From: a virus
Virus record (IMG/VR): IMGVR_UViG_3300034196_000075
Coordinates: 1 to 48,524 of that record
DNA: 48,524 nucleotides
Direction: 5' to 3' (one strand)
In this document: positions 22,640-31,348 of the stretch, one piece after another
Numbering within the stretch: the stretch's first letter is position 1
Layout of the letters: each line of letters opens with the position of its first letter
Notes under the pieces: generated by a model
Database searches by the model: none
What the model was told of the DNA's origin: nothing
Seen by the model: the letters and a program-made list of their open reading frames with translations, nothing else
Position numbers and translations under genes: made by a program

Positions 22640-23373
22640 GCCCTTTGATGATGAAGCTGCTTGGCCGCGTGTACATGAGCGAGGTTGATGCTGGCGGTGG
22701 CGGTGGCGGCGGTGGTGAAGCTGATGCAGCTGCGGCGACTACTGCCGCCGATACGACCCAGGCCACCACCACGCTGACGCCTGCCACCACCACAGCTGCG
22801 ACCGAGGCAGCCACAACCGAAACCAAAACCCCGGACCAGATCCAGCAGGAAGCTGACGCAGCCAAGGACAAGGAAGACGGCAAGGACGCTGACGACAAGG
22901 ACAAACCTGCCGGCGCCCCAGAGGCCTACGAGGACTTCACCCTGCCCGAAGGCATGGAAATGGACGTCGAGGTTCTGGGTGCATTCAAGAACCTGGCCAA
23001 GGAACTGAACATTCCGCAGGCCAAGGCCCAGCAGTTGATCGACTTCCAAACCCAACTGGCGACCAAGCAGGCCGAGGAATACCAGGCCGCTGTAGCCAAG
23101 CAGTCCCAGGAGTGGGCTGCATCCATCAAGAACGACCCTGAAATCGGCGGCGAGAACTACGAAAAGAGCGTAGCCAGCGCCATCAAGGTCATTCAGTCCT
23201 TCGGCGACCCGGCATTGACCGAGCTGCTGAATCAATCCGGGCTGGGCAACCACCCGGCGCTGTTCAAGTTCTGCCACCGCATCAGTTCGGCTATCTCGGA
23301 AGACAAATTCGTCTTGCCTGGCAGCCAGGCCAATGCACCCAAAGAAATGACCATTGTTGACGCCTTCAGCTAA
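22636..23373 (+). CDS. putative capsid scaffold protein
   Basis: A 245-aa protein with an eight-Gly run near residue 20, a Thr/Ala-rich low-complexity stretch (30-65), an acidic linker, and a helical C-terminal half (LGAFKNLAKELNIPQAKAQQ...). This composition and the position directly before the major capsid gene are typical of scaffolds such as BPP-1 Bbp18. No protease motif is visible. Confidence 0.75.
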   Translation: MSPLMMKLLGRVYMSEVDAGGGGGGGGEADAAAATTAADTTQATTTLTPATTTAATEAATTETKTPDQIQQEADAAKDKEDGKDADDKDKPAGAPEAYEDFTLPEGMEMDVEVLGAFKNLAKELNIPQAKAQQLIDFQTQLATKQAEEYQAAVAKQSQEWAASIKNDPEIGGENYEKSVASAIKVIQSFGDPALTELLNQSGLGNHPALFKFCHRISSAISEDKFVLPGSQANAPKEMTIVDAFS

Positions 23374-23402
23374 GGCATTCATAAACCGTAGGAGATACAC
23401 AG

Positions 23403-24398
23403 ATGGGCATCCTTACCTCCACCATGCCGACCCTGATCGATAAGTTCAGCAGGGAAGACAGCACGAAAAAGGTCATGAAGATCGTTGAGCTGATGGCCAA
23501 GCGTAACGACATTCTTCAAGACGCCGAGTACCAGGAGTGCAACGACGGCTCCAAGCACAAGACCACCATGCGCTCGGGCATCCCTGAGCCGACCTGGCGC
23601 ATGTTCAACCAGGGCATTCAGCCAAGCAAATCAACCACCGTGCCAGTGCTGGATACCACCGGCATGATGGAAGACTACGGCCTGGTCGATAAGGCGCTGG
23701 CTGACCTCAGTGGCAATGCCGACGCTTTCCGCACCTCCGAAAACATGGCCAAGTTGCAGGGATTCAACAACAAGGCCGCCCGCTACATGATCTACGGCAA
23801 CACCCAGGCAGAGCCTCAGGCGTTCCTGGGCCTGGCACCGCGCTACAACGATAAGTCGGCAGAGTCGGGCGCCAACATCGTCGATGCCGGCGGCACTGGC
23901 TCCACCAACACTTCCATCTGGTTTGTGACCTGGGGCGAGATGTCTACCCACCTGCTGTATCCGAAAGGCAGCGTGGCGGGCTTCCAGCACAAGTTCCTGG
24001 GCCAGCAAACCGCCCGCGCCGAAAACGGTGGCGATTTCGAGGCGTACCGCGATCACTTCAAATGGGATATCGGTATGTCCGTTCGTGACTGGCGTGCAAA
24101 CGCTCGTATCGCGAACATCGATGTAACCCAGCTGACCCGCGATGGCGCGACCGGCGCGAACATCATCGATCTGATGATTGATGCTCTGTATCGCATCGAC
24201 AACCCGGAGCAGGGCGAGGGGCGGACCATCATCTATGCAAACCGCACGATCCAGTCGTGGTTGCACAAACAGGCGATGAACTCCAAAAACGTCAACCTCA
24301 CCCTGGGCGAGTACGGCGGCAAGAAGATCCCAGAGTTCCTGGGCATCCCAATCAAGCGCATCGACGCCATCCTCAACACAGAAGCCCGCGTGGTCTAA
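23403..24398 (+). CDS. major capsid protein
   Basis: A 331-aa protein with an AAGGAGAT-like site upstream. The start MGILTSTMPTLIDKFSRED, the motif YMIYGNTQAEPQAFLGLAPR and the C-terminal EYGGKKIPEFLGIPIKRIDA match BPP-1-type (Bbp17) and epsilon15-like capsid proteins of the HK97 fold. It forms the icosahedral shell. Confidence 0.9.
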   Translation: MGILTSTMPTLIDKFSREDSTKKVMKIVELMAKRNDILQDAEYQECNDGSKHKTTMRSGIPEPTWRMFNQGIQPSKSTTVPVLDTTGMMEDYGLVDKALADLSGNADAFRTSENMAKLQGFNNKAARYMIYGNTQAEPQAFLGLAPRYNDKSAESGANIVDAGGTGSTNTSIWFVTWGEMSTHLLYPKGSVAGFQHKFLGQQTARAENGGDFEAYRDHFKWDIGMSVRDWRANARIANIDVTQLTRDGATGANIIDLMIDALYRIDNPEQGEGRTIIYANRTIQSWLHKQAMNSKNVNLTLGEYGGKKIPEFLGIPIKRIDAILNTEARVV

Positions 24399-24435
24399 CG
24401 ACCGCGTGGCTTTCCCCTATTCAGGAGAGACCATC

Positions 24436-24828
24436 ATGCTTTTCGACGCAAAGCTGCTCATGTCGAACGCCCAGGCAATCACTGCCTCCGCAGCTTCGAC
24501 CGACGTTATCGACCGTGGCGACAACAAGGACGTAGGCCGCGCCGGTGACATTCCCCTGGTCATTCAGGTCGTTGAAGCGTTCAACACCCTGACCAGCCTC
24601 ACCATCGAGCTACAGACCGATGACAACTCTGGGTTCAGCACACCTCGGTCGCTGTATTCGGTGGTGGTTCCGCTGGCCGATCTGAAGCTGGGTTACCAAA
24701 CCCCAGTTATCACCCTGCCGCAGAAGACTGAACGTTTCCTGCGCCTCAACTACACCGTGACTGGCACCGCCCCAACACTGGGCAAGGTAACCGCCGGCAT
24801 CGTTGCCGGAGTGCAGACCAATGCCTAA
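24436..24828 (+). CDS. Bbp16-like head protein
   Basis: 130 aa, MLFDAKLLMSNAQAITASAA..., a beta-rich protein matching the small head protein encoded after the capsid gene in BPP-1-like phages (probably capsid decoration or stabilisation). AGGAGAGA lies upstream of the ATG. It overlaps the next gene by 8 nt. Confidence 0.8.
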   Translation: MLFDAKLLMSNAQAITASAASTDVIDRGDNKDVGRAGDIPLVIQVVEAFNTLTSLTIELQTDDNSGFSTPRSLYSVVVPLADLKLGYQTPVITLPQKTERFLRLNYTVTGTAPTLGKVTAGIVAGVQTNA

Positions 24829-25228
24829 GCGCTATGAAGTGCTGGAGCGGTCGTTTATCAACGGCCGGCTCTATGAGCCAGGTGAAACCGTGGTGCTGGA
24901 AATCGACAGCCCGGGCAGCAACTTGAAGATCGCGGGCGCGGCGAAGCCTGCGCAGGCCCCCACCATCCAGCAGAACGCTGATGATCTGGGCCTGGGTTAC
25001 GTTGCCGCCCGTGGCGCTGCTGGCAAGTTCGTGGTCAAGGACGACAAGGAACAGCGGGTTGGCGACTTCATCGGCAGCAAGGCGGAAGCGGAAGCGGAAG
25101 CCGCCCGACTGAATGCCGGCGGTCAGATCACGGCCCCCACCATCCAGCAGAACGTTGGCGGCGAGCAAGGCAGTGATGGCGGCGCCGGCCAGGACGACAC
25201 CGGCGGCAACGGACTGCCTGACGCCTGA
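24821..25228 (+). CDS. 135-aa head-region protein with internal repeat
   Basis: MPKRYEVLERSFINGRLYEP... starts inside the Bbp16-like stop. The sequence APTIQQN occurs twice (about residues 46 and 105) and is encoded by an exact 23-bp DNA repeat. Between the copies is a GKFVVKDDKEQRVGDFIGSK fold, and the C-terminus is Gly/Asp-rich. No function is recognised; it may be a minor head protein. Confidence 0.7.
   Translation: MPKRYEVLERSFINGRLYEPGETVVLEIDSPGSNLKIAGAAKPAQAPTIQQNADDLGLGYVAARGAAGKFVVKDDKEQRVGDFIGSKAEAEAEAARLNAGGQITAPTIQQNVGGEQGSDGGAGQDDTGGNGLPDA
24955..24977 (+). repeat. 23-bp direct repeat, copy 1 (copy 2 at 25132-25154)
   Basis: The 23 bp beginning GGCCCCCACC and ending AGCAGAACG are identical at 25132-25154. 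The spacing of 177 bp (59 codons) keeps both copies in frame, each encoding APTIQQN. An internal GGAAGC tandem run lies between them (25083-25100). Confidence 0.85.
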
Positions 25229-25247
25229 CCACCAGCGATAAACCCTC

Positions 25248-25275
25248 AGGGCCCTTCGGGGCCCTTTTCTTTTTC
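25248..25275 (+). terminator. terminator between head and tail genes
   Basis: AGGGCCC and GGGCCCT pair perfectly around a TTCG tetraloop, followed by a T-rich run. It lies between the head module and the tail-tube module and could reduce tail-gene expression relative to capsid. Confidence 0.85.
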
Positions 25276-25287
25276 TGAGGCTCCCGA

Positions 25288-25887
25288 ATGTCCAGCGATA
25301 TCGAAATCTGCAACCTCGCACTGTCGCGGGTGGCTGTAACCCAGGCGATTGCCTCGTTTACCGAGCGAAGCAAGGAAGCTGAACAGTGCCGCGTGCTTTA
25401 TTCCCATCTGCGCGAGCTGGTGTTGCAAGAGTTTCCCTGGCCATTCGCGGAATCGATCGTTGCTCTGGCTTCCCTTGGTAGCCCTGCACCTGGTTGGGCG
25501 TTCCGTTATCGGTATCCGGCCGACTGCCTGAAAATTCGCAACATCGTGCAGCCTGGGTTTCGTCGCGCACTGAACAGCGACATGGAAATCCCATATCAAA
25601 TTGGCTACGACGCTGGCGGGAGGGTGATTCACACCGACCAGCCAGAGGCGGCGTGCCGTTTCACCTTCAAGGTTGAGGACTCAACGTTCTTCGACCCACA
25701 GTTTGCCGATGCGCTGGCCTGGCGCCTGGCAATGGATCTGGCTTTGCCGCTGGCCTCCAAGCCCGACCTACAGCAGTTCGCCGCCCAGCAATACCAAATG
25801 GCCCTGACCCTGGCCGAGGGCTCGGCCTTCCAAGAGTCGCAGTCAGATCCAGAGCCTGAATCCGAATTTGTCACGGTGAGAGCATGA
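25288..25887 (+). CDS. tail tubular protein A-like (adaptor/gatekeeper)
   Basis: A 199-aa protein resembling T7 gp11: the N-terminal IEICNLALSRVAVTQAIASF, then RVLYSHLRELVLQEFPWPFA is the usual 'W/F-x-F' core, and the C-terminal helix (FADALAWRLAMDLALPLASK) is typical. It forms the ring between portal and nozzle. It overlaps the tubular B gene by 4 nt. Confidence 0.88.
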   Translation: MSSDIEICNLALSRVAVTQAIASFTERSKEAEQCRVLYSHLRELVLQEFPWPFAESIVALASLGSPAPGWAFRYRYPADCLKIRNIVQPGFRRALNSDMEIPYQIGYDAGGRVIHTDQPEAACRFTFKVEDSTFFDPQFADALAWRLAMDLALPLASKPDLQQFAAQQYQMALTLAEGSAFQESQSDPEPESEFVTVRA

Positions 25888-28226
25888 GCAGCGTTCTTCA
25901 GCCAACCTTCGCGGCTGGCGAACTGTCGCCGTCGGCCAGCGCCCGCACCGACATTGCCCGTTACTACACCGGGCTCAAGCTCTGCCGCAACTTCACGGTC
26001 ATGCCCTACGGTGGCGTGCGGAACCGGGCGGGCACAAAGTTCGTGTGCGAGGTCAAAGACTCGACCAAGCGTTGCCGCCTGATCCCGTTCCAGTTCAACG
26101 ACGTGCAGACTTACGTGTTGGCGTTCGGCGACCTGAACATGCGGGTTATCAAGGATGGTGGCCAGGTGCTTTATAGCGCCGGCCCGAGCGTTGGCCAGCC
26201 TTTCGACCTGGCGTTGCCGTACACCCAGAACGATCTGGACCTGTTGAATTTCACCCAGTCCGCCGACGTGATGACGTTCGCACAGCCCAGCTACAAACCC
26301 CGCGAACTTAGCCGTCTGGCACACGACAACTGGACCACGGCGGAAATCAGCCTGGCCCCGCGCATTGCAGCTCCGGCGTCGGCAACGGCTGTTTCTGCTG
26401 GTGGTGGCGGGGTTCAACAGGCTTGGCGCTATCAGGTGACCGCCGTCCTCGATGATGGCAACACCCTGGATGAATCACTGCCTGCGACGTCAAACAGCGT
26501 TATCAGCTTTGCAGATACGGCAGTCGCCACGATTACTTGGCCGGCAGTTGCTGGGGCCACTTATTACATCGTTTACAAGGACAACGCCGGCGCCGGGATC
26601 TACGGGTTCATCGGTCGTGCTACGGCCCTCACGTTCACTGACAACAACATCACCGCCGTCAAGACGGATACGCCGCCCAACGGCAATGACCCATTCGTGG
26701 GCACCGGTAACTATCCGGGTGCCGTGGGCTATTACCAGCAGCGCCTGGCGTTCGGTGGCAGCGACCTAAATCCACAAATGGTATGGATGAGCAAAACTGG
26801 CCTGTTTAAGAACTTTGGCTCTTCATTGCCAAGCAAAGATGACGACGCAATCACCGCCAGGCTGGTAAGTAGCAAAGTTAACCGCGTTCGGCACTTGACG
26901 GGGCTGCGCAAGTTGTTGGTGTTTACCTCGGGTAGTGAGTTCACAATCTCTGGTGGAGATTCTGGCCTATCTGCCAAAACCATTCAGTCGGTCACTGAAG
27001 GTTACGACGGATCATCGATCGTGCCGCCCGTGGTAGTGGGCAACAGCGCGGTGTACGTGCAGGCCAGGGGTAGCCGGGTGTCGTCGTTCGGCTACTCGCT
27101 CAATGCCGACGGGTTTGCCGCCGATGACCTGACCTTGTTCAGCGCCCACCTGTTCCGGGGCCGGGAGCTGACCAACGTTGCGTATCAGAAAATTCCTGAC
27201 TCCATCGTCTGGTATGTGCGTGATGACGGGATCTTGCTTGGGCTGACCTATCTGCCGGAACAACAACTGGTGGGCTGGCACTGGCACGATACTGACGGCT
27301 TCGTTGAGTCCATCGCCTGCGTTCCCGAGGGGCAGGAGGACGCGCTTTACATGGTGGTCCGTCGCACCATCAATGGCGTGCAGAAGCGCTATATCGAGCG
27401 GATGGCGTCACGCCAGATCACCAGCATTGAAGATGCTTTCTTTGTTGATTGCGGCCTGACCTATGACGGTCGCAACACTGACAGTGCCAAGACCTTCACC
27501 CTTTCCGGCGGCAGCACTTGGCTGTTTCCCGAGGTGGTGACCATGACCGCCGTGGGGCACGCGCCGTTCACGGTGGGCAGCGTTGGCTTCGACTACTCGC
27601 TCAAGCGCGAGACCATGGACGAAAACGGCGACCCAGTGACCGAGATTGTCCGGGTTGAAGTGGTGGGCTACACCAGCCCTAGCGTGGTCACCGTCAAGCT
27701 GCTGATCATATGCCCGGAATCTTTGCGTGCTGCCCCTGTTTCGACCTGGGCCCGCCAGGTTAAAACCCTATCAGGCCTGGGCCACCTGGAAGGCAAGACC
27801 GTTTCCATCCTGACCGACGGCAGCGTGCATCCGCAGCGCGTTGTCACCGGCGGATCGGTTGCGTTGCAGGAAGCCGCGGGCATTGCTCATGTCGGCCTTC
27901 AGTACTTCTCGGACATGGAAACCCTCGACCTTGAGCTTAAAAACGCCAATGAAACGGTCCAGGACAAGAAGATTGCAGTCACGTCGCTGACGGTGGTGGT
28001 CGAGGAATCGCGAGGCATTCTCGCGGGCACGAATAAAAACCAGCTGTACGAAGCCAAGACCAACCGCTACGAGTATGAGCCGCCTATTGAGCTGCTCACC
28101 GGCCAGGCACAAATCACCATCCCTAATACCTGGCAGAACAAGGGCCGGGTGTTCATCCGCCAGGCTGACCCGCTCCCGCTGTCCGTGCTGGCGGTGATTC
28201 CGGAGGTGACCATTGGTGGCCGCTGA
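25884..28226 (+). CDS. tail tubular protein B-like (nozzle)
   Basis: A 780-aa protein with the family N-terminus LQPTFAAGELSPSASARTD, then YTGLKLCRNFTVMPYGGVRNR and GTKFVCEVKD. FNDVQTYVLAFGDLNMRV and YYQQRLAFGGSDLNPQMVWM are further hallmarks of T7 gp12/Bbp14-like stabilisation proteins. It builds the short tail tube through which DNA leaves. The stop overlaps the next gene. Confidence 0.88.
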   Translation: MSSVLQPTFAAGELSPSASARTDIARYYTGLKLCRNFTVMPYGGVRNRAGTKFVCEVKDSTKRCRLIPFQFNDVQTYVLAFGDLNMRVIKDGGQVLYSAGPSVGQPFDLALPYTQNDLDLLNFTQSADVMTFAQPSYKPRELSRLAHDNWTTAEISLAPRIAAPASATAVSAGGGGVQQAWRYQVTAVLDDGNTLDESLPATSNSVISFADTAVATITWPAVAGATYYIVYKDNAGAGIYGFIGRATALTFTDNNITAVKTDTPPNGNDPFVGTGNYPGAVGYYQQRLAFGGSDLNPQMVWMSKTGLFKNFGSSLPSKDDDAITARLVSSKVNRVRHLTGLRKLLVFTSGSEFTISGGDSGLSAKTIQSVTEGYDGSSIVPPVVVGNSAVYVQARGSRVSSFGYSLNADGFAADDLTLFSAHLFRGRELTNVAYQKIPDSIVWYVRDDGILLGLTYLPEQQLVGWHWHDTDGFVESIACVPEGQEDALYMVVRRTINGVQKRYIERMASRQITSIEDAFFVDCGLTYDGRNTDSAKTFTLSGGSTWLFPEVVTMTAVGHAPFTVGSVGFDYSLKRETMDENGDPVTEIVRVEVVGYTSPSVVTVKLLIICPESLRAAPVSTWARQVKTLSGLGHLEGKTVSILTDGSVHPQRVVTGGSVALQEAAGIAHVGLQYFSDMETLDLELKNANETVQDKKIAVTSLTVVVEESRGILAGTNKNQLYEAKTNRYEYEPPIELLTGQAQITIPNTWQNKGRVFIRQADPLPLSVLAVIPEVTIGGR

Positions 28227-28680
28227 TGTTTTGCCCATTGAGCCCGAGGATATCGCCGTCATTTTGCGCGACGTGCGCCAGGCCGACATTGACGAAATCG
28301 TCGAGGGCCTCGGCGTCTCCCTGGAAAACGAGCTGGCAGATGGTATCGCCAGCAGCCTGAACGCCCGGAAGATCGTAGTGGATGGCCATATTGTCGCCAT
28401 CTTCGGTGACGCGGTGCACAGCGTTCTTGGCTCCATCGGCGTGCCCTGGCTGATCAGCACCGTTCACGTTGAGCAGCACGCCCGCGCATTCCTGAAGGTC
28501 TGCAAGCCGGAAGTCCAGGGGATGCTGACCCGCCACCGGCACCTATTCAACTATGTCGACGCCCGCAACACCGCTGCCATTCGCTGGCTGAAGTGGCTTG
28601 GCTTCGACTTTGGCGAGGCCGTCCCGTATGGGCCCAAGCGCCTGCCGTTCTACCCATTCACGCTGAATCGAGAGGAATAA
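28216..28680 (+). CDS. T7 gp13-like internal protein, GNAT-type fold
   Basis: 154 aa starting at GTG 28216 (TTG 28213 is also possible; GGAGGTGA lies just upstream and serves both). The pattern LRDVRQADIDEIVEGLG, then FLKVCKPEVQGMLTRHRHLF and ARNTAAIRWLKWLGFDFGEA resembles the DUF2833/gp13 family with an acetyltransferase-like fold. In T7 relatives it is needed for virion maturation. Enzymatic activity is unlikely to be certain from this sequence. Confidence 0.75.
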   Translation: MAADVLPIEPEDIAVILRDVRQADIDEIVEGLGVSLENELADGIASSLNARKIVVDGHIVAIFGDAVHSVLGSIGVPWLISTVHVEQHARAFLKVCKPEVQGMLTRHRHLFNYVDARNTAAIRWLKWLGFDFGEAVPYGPKRLPFYPFTLNREE

Positions 28681-28683
28681 CCC

Positions 28684-29235
28684 ATGTGCTGGATGGCAGC
28701 GATACCCATCGCTTTGAGCTTGGCCGGCGGCCTGATGCAGGCAAAGGGGCAGACCGATAACGCCAACTTTGAATCGGGCATGTTGAAACAGAACGCCATG
28801 TTCAAAGAGCAAACCGCCCAAGAGACCATCAACGCCGGCGCCACCTCGGCGGATTGGCAGCGTGTGCGCACTGGGCAAATGATCGGCACCCAGCGCAGCG
28901 TGCAGGCCGCCAACGGTATCGACGTGAACAGCGGCAGTTCCGCCCAGATCCAGGACGACACCGCCATGCTCGGTGAGCTGGACGCCCTGACGATCCAGAA
29001 CAACGCAGCGCGTGAGGCTTACGGCTACCGGGTGCAGGCACAGCAGGATAGGACCAACGCCAAGCAAACCGTCAAGAACGGCAAGACCGCTGCCATGGGT
29101 TCAATCCTGGGCGGCCTGGGCAATGCCTTTGGTTCGTTCGCCGGCGGCGGCGGATTTGGCGGGGCTGGCGCTGGTACCAAGGCCGCAATGTCGGGTGGTA
29201 CCAGTCGTTTAAATGCAAATCAGATGCTTGCGTAA
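28684..29235 (+). CDS. internal virion protein (gp14-like)
   Basis: A 183-aa protein with an N-terminal hydrophobic segment (PIALSLAGGLMQA), a long amphipathic helical middle with NAAREAYGYRVQAQQDRTNA, and a Gly/Ala-rich hydrophobic C-terminus (GSILGGLGNAFGSFAGGGGF). This matches the T7 gp14 style of ejection protein that enters the outer membrane during infection. Confidence 0.8.
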   Translation: MCWMAAIPIALSLAGGLMQAKGQTDNANFESGMLKQNAMFKEQTAQETINAGATSADWQRVRTGQMIGTQRSVQAANGIDVNSGSSAQIQDDTAMLGELDALTIQNNAAREAYGYRVQAQQDRTNAKQTVKNGKTAAMGSILGGLGNAFGSFAGGGGFGGAGAGTKAAMSGGTSRLNANQMLA

Positions 29236-29245
29236 GGGGTAGGTA

Positions 29246-31348
29246 ATGCCAAGAGTACCGACGTACGACACGGCGCAGGTCCAGCAGCAGCCAACCCGGC
29301 CCATTCAATTGCAGGGCGTTGCGCCGGATAACACCTCGATTGCCCGTGGCTTGCAGAGTTTCGAGCGTGGGGCGCAGATTCTGGCCGACAAGTCCCGCGA
29401 GCAAGCCGACACAGCGTCGATCATGAACGCTGATCGCAAGTTGACCGAGTGGCAGCAGAACACCATGTTCAACCCTGAGGGCGGCGTCTACACCCGAAAG
29501 GGTGGGCAGGCGCTGGATATCACCAATCAGACGTTGGCCCAGTTTGAAGACGCCCAGGCCAAGATCGCCGAAACGCTGACCAGCGAACAACAGAAGGCCC
29601 GGTACGCGCAGATCGTTGCAGGCCGCCGCAACTCGCTTTCCAACGAGCTGAACCGGTACGAGTTCACCCAGCGCGAGCAGCACTACGACGATACCGCCGA
29701 AGGTCAGCGCAAAAGCGCTATCCAGGGCGCCGCGCTGTACGCCGAGGATCCGCAGCAGTTGGCGTACTACCAAGCCAAGATGAATATCGTTGAAGGGTCT
29801 GAAGCGCAGCGCAAGGGGCTTCCTGCCGAACTGGCAGAACAGAAACGCCTGGAGGCAAACACCCGACTGAACGCGGCAGTCATTGAGCGACTGGCCGCGC
29901 GCGATCCCATGAGGGCCCGCGAGTACTTCACCAGCAACGCCATCAACATGACCGCCGATGCACAGATCAAGGCTGCCGAAATGCTCAAGCCGTTGATTGA
30001 CCGTCAGGTGGGCGTTAGCGTCGGCTCCAAGGCTGTCGAGGCCGTGAGCAGCCCAGATAACCGCCTGTTCGCCTCGATACTGCAGGCCGAAAGCGGTGGC
30101 AAGCAATTTGACCGCAGCGGCCAGCCGATGACCTCCAGTCGCGGTGCTATCGGTGCCGCCCAGATCATGCCCAGCACCGGGCCCGAGGCTGCCAAGCTGG
30201 CCGGCGTTGAATGGGACGAAAACCGTTTTCGCAATGATCCGGAATACAACCGGCAACTGGGCCAGGCCTATTTTCAGAAGCTGACCAACGACTTCAAGTC
30301 GCCGGCTCTGGCTGTGGCCGCGTACAACGCAGGCCCTGGCATAGTTAACGACTGGATCAACGGCACCAATGCCACGGGCAAGAACGCGGACAAGCTCAAG
30401 CTGGGCGACCCGCGTACCGGCGAAATCAGCCAGGCTGAATTCCTCGACAGGATCCCCTTCAAGGAAACCCGTGAATACACCCAGAAGGTGCTGGGCAAGG
30501 CTGTCCAGGCGCAAGAGCCGAGCTTTGGCGAAGTGGCCCAGGCCATTGATTCCCGCGATGACCTGACGGTTGATCAAAAGTCTATTGCCCTGCAAGCCGC
30601 AAAGCAGCGCATTGACTGGCAGGCCGAACAGCGCAAGCAGCAGGATGCCCAGAACCTTGAATCGGCATGGGATGTGGTGTTGCAGGGCGGTAGCTGGGAT
30701 TCGATCCCGGCCGCTACCTGGGCCGCGCTTCCCGCCGCTGGCCGCAAGCAGATCATGGAGTACAAGCCAGGCCGGCCAACTGACCAGGAGGTCTACTACC
30801 GCGCCCGCGACCTGATCGTAGGTGGCGAGGAACTGAACCTGCTGGGAATGCGCGGCAAGCTGTCCGACACCGACTTCCAGGAACTGACCAAGCTCCAGCA
30901 GGATCGCCGCGAGAAGGGCGCCGAATCCACGGCATCCATCGGTAGCAATGACACGATCTTCAAGGAAGCGTTGCGCGTGGCCGGCATCGATGCAACCGCC
31001 AAGGCCGGCAAGTCAGACGCCAAGGCAGTGGCCGCCGCACGCCGCTACGTCGATACGCAAATCCGTGCCTTGGAACAGGATCAGGGCAAGAAGGCCACGC
31101 CCGACCAGGTGCAGAAGGTCGTTGACCGGGCATTCATACAGGGCGAAGTGCCCGGCTCTGGGTTCCTTGGAATGTTCTCCACGCAGAAGCGTGCATTTGA
31201 ACGCCAGGACGGTGACCAGGTGATCGTCAGGGATATCAAGCAGATCCCGCCAGATGAGCACCAGCAGATTGTCGAGGCCATGAAGCGCCACGGCCAGAAG
31301 CCCAACGACGCCGACATCCTTCGTCTTTTCAATGAGGCAAACCAATGA
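29246..31348 (+). CDS. internal virion protein with lytic transglycosylase domain
   Basis: A 700-aa protein. The first ~265 residues are helical (ejection-protein core). The SLT domain spans about 272-375 with ILQAESGG (catalytic Glu282), SSRGAIGAAQIMPSTGPEAA and LAVAAYNAGPG. The remainder is helical. It is ejected with the DNA and cuts peptidoglycan to let the tail extension cross the periplasm. It overlaps the giant protein by 4 nt. Confidence 0.9.
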   Translation: MPRVPTYDTAQVQQQPTRPIQLQGVAPDNTSIARGLQSFERGAQILADKSREQADTASIMNADRKLTEWQQNTMFNPEGGVYTRKGGQALDITNQTLAQFEDAQAKIAETLTSEQQKARYAQIVAGRRNSLSNELNRYEFTQREQHYDDTAEGQRKSAIQGAALYAEDPQQLAYYQAKMNIVEGSEAQRKGLPAELAEQKRLEANTRLNAAVIERLAARDPMRAREYFTSNAINMTADAQIKAAEMLKPLIDRQVGVSVGSKAVEAVSSPDNRLFASILQAESGGKQFDRSGQPMTSSRGAIGAAQIMPSTGPEAAKLAGVEWDENRFRNDPEYNRQLGQAYFQKLTNDFKSPALAVAAYNAGPGIVNDWINGTNATGKNADKLKLGDPRTGEISQAEFLDRIPFKETREYTQKVLGKAVQAQEPSFGEVAQAIDSRDDLTVDQKSIALQAAKQRIDWQAEQRKQQDAQNLESAWDVVLQGGSWDSIPAATWAALPAAGRKQIMEYKPGRPTDQEVYYRARDLIVGGEELNLLGMRGKLSDTDFQELTKLQQDRREKGAESTASIGSNDTIFKEALRVAGIDATAKAGKSDAKAVAAARRYVDTQIRALEQDQGKKATPDQVQKVVDRAFIQGEVPGSGFLGMFSTQKRAFERQDGDQVIVRDIKQIPPDEHQQIVEAMKRHGQKPNDADILRLFNEANQ

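Noticed and set aside
29072-30595. 507-aa open frame on the minus strand
   Set aside because: It is antisense to the transglycosylase ejection gene, which has clear SLT motifs on the plus strand.
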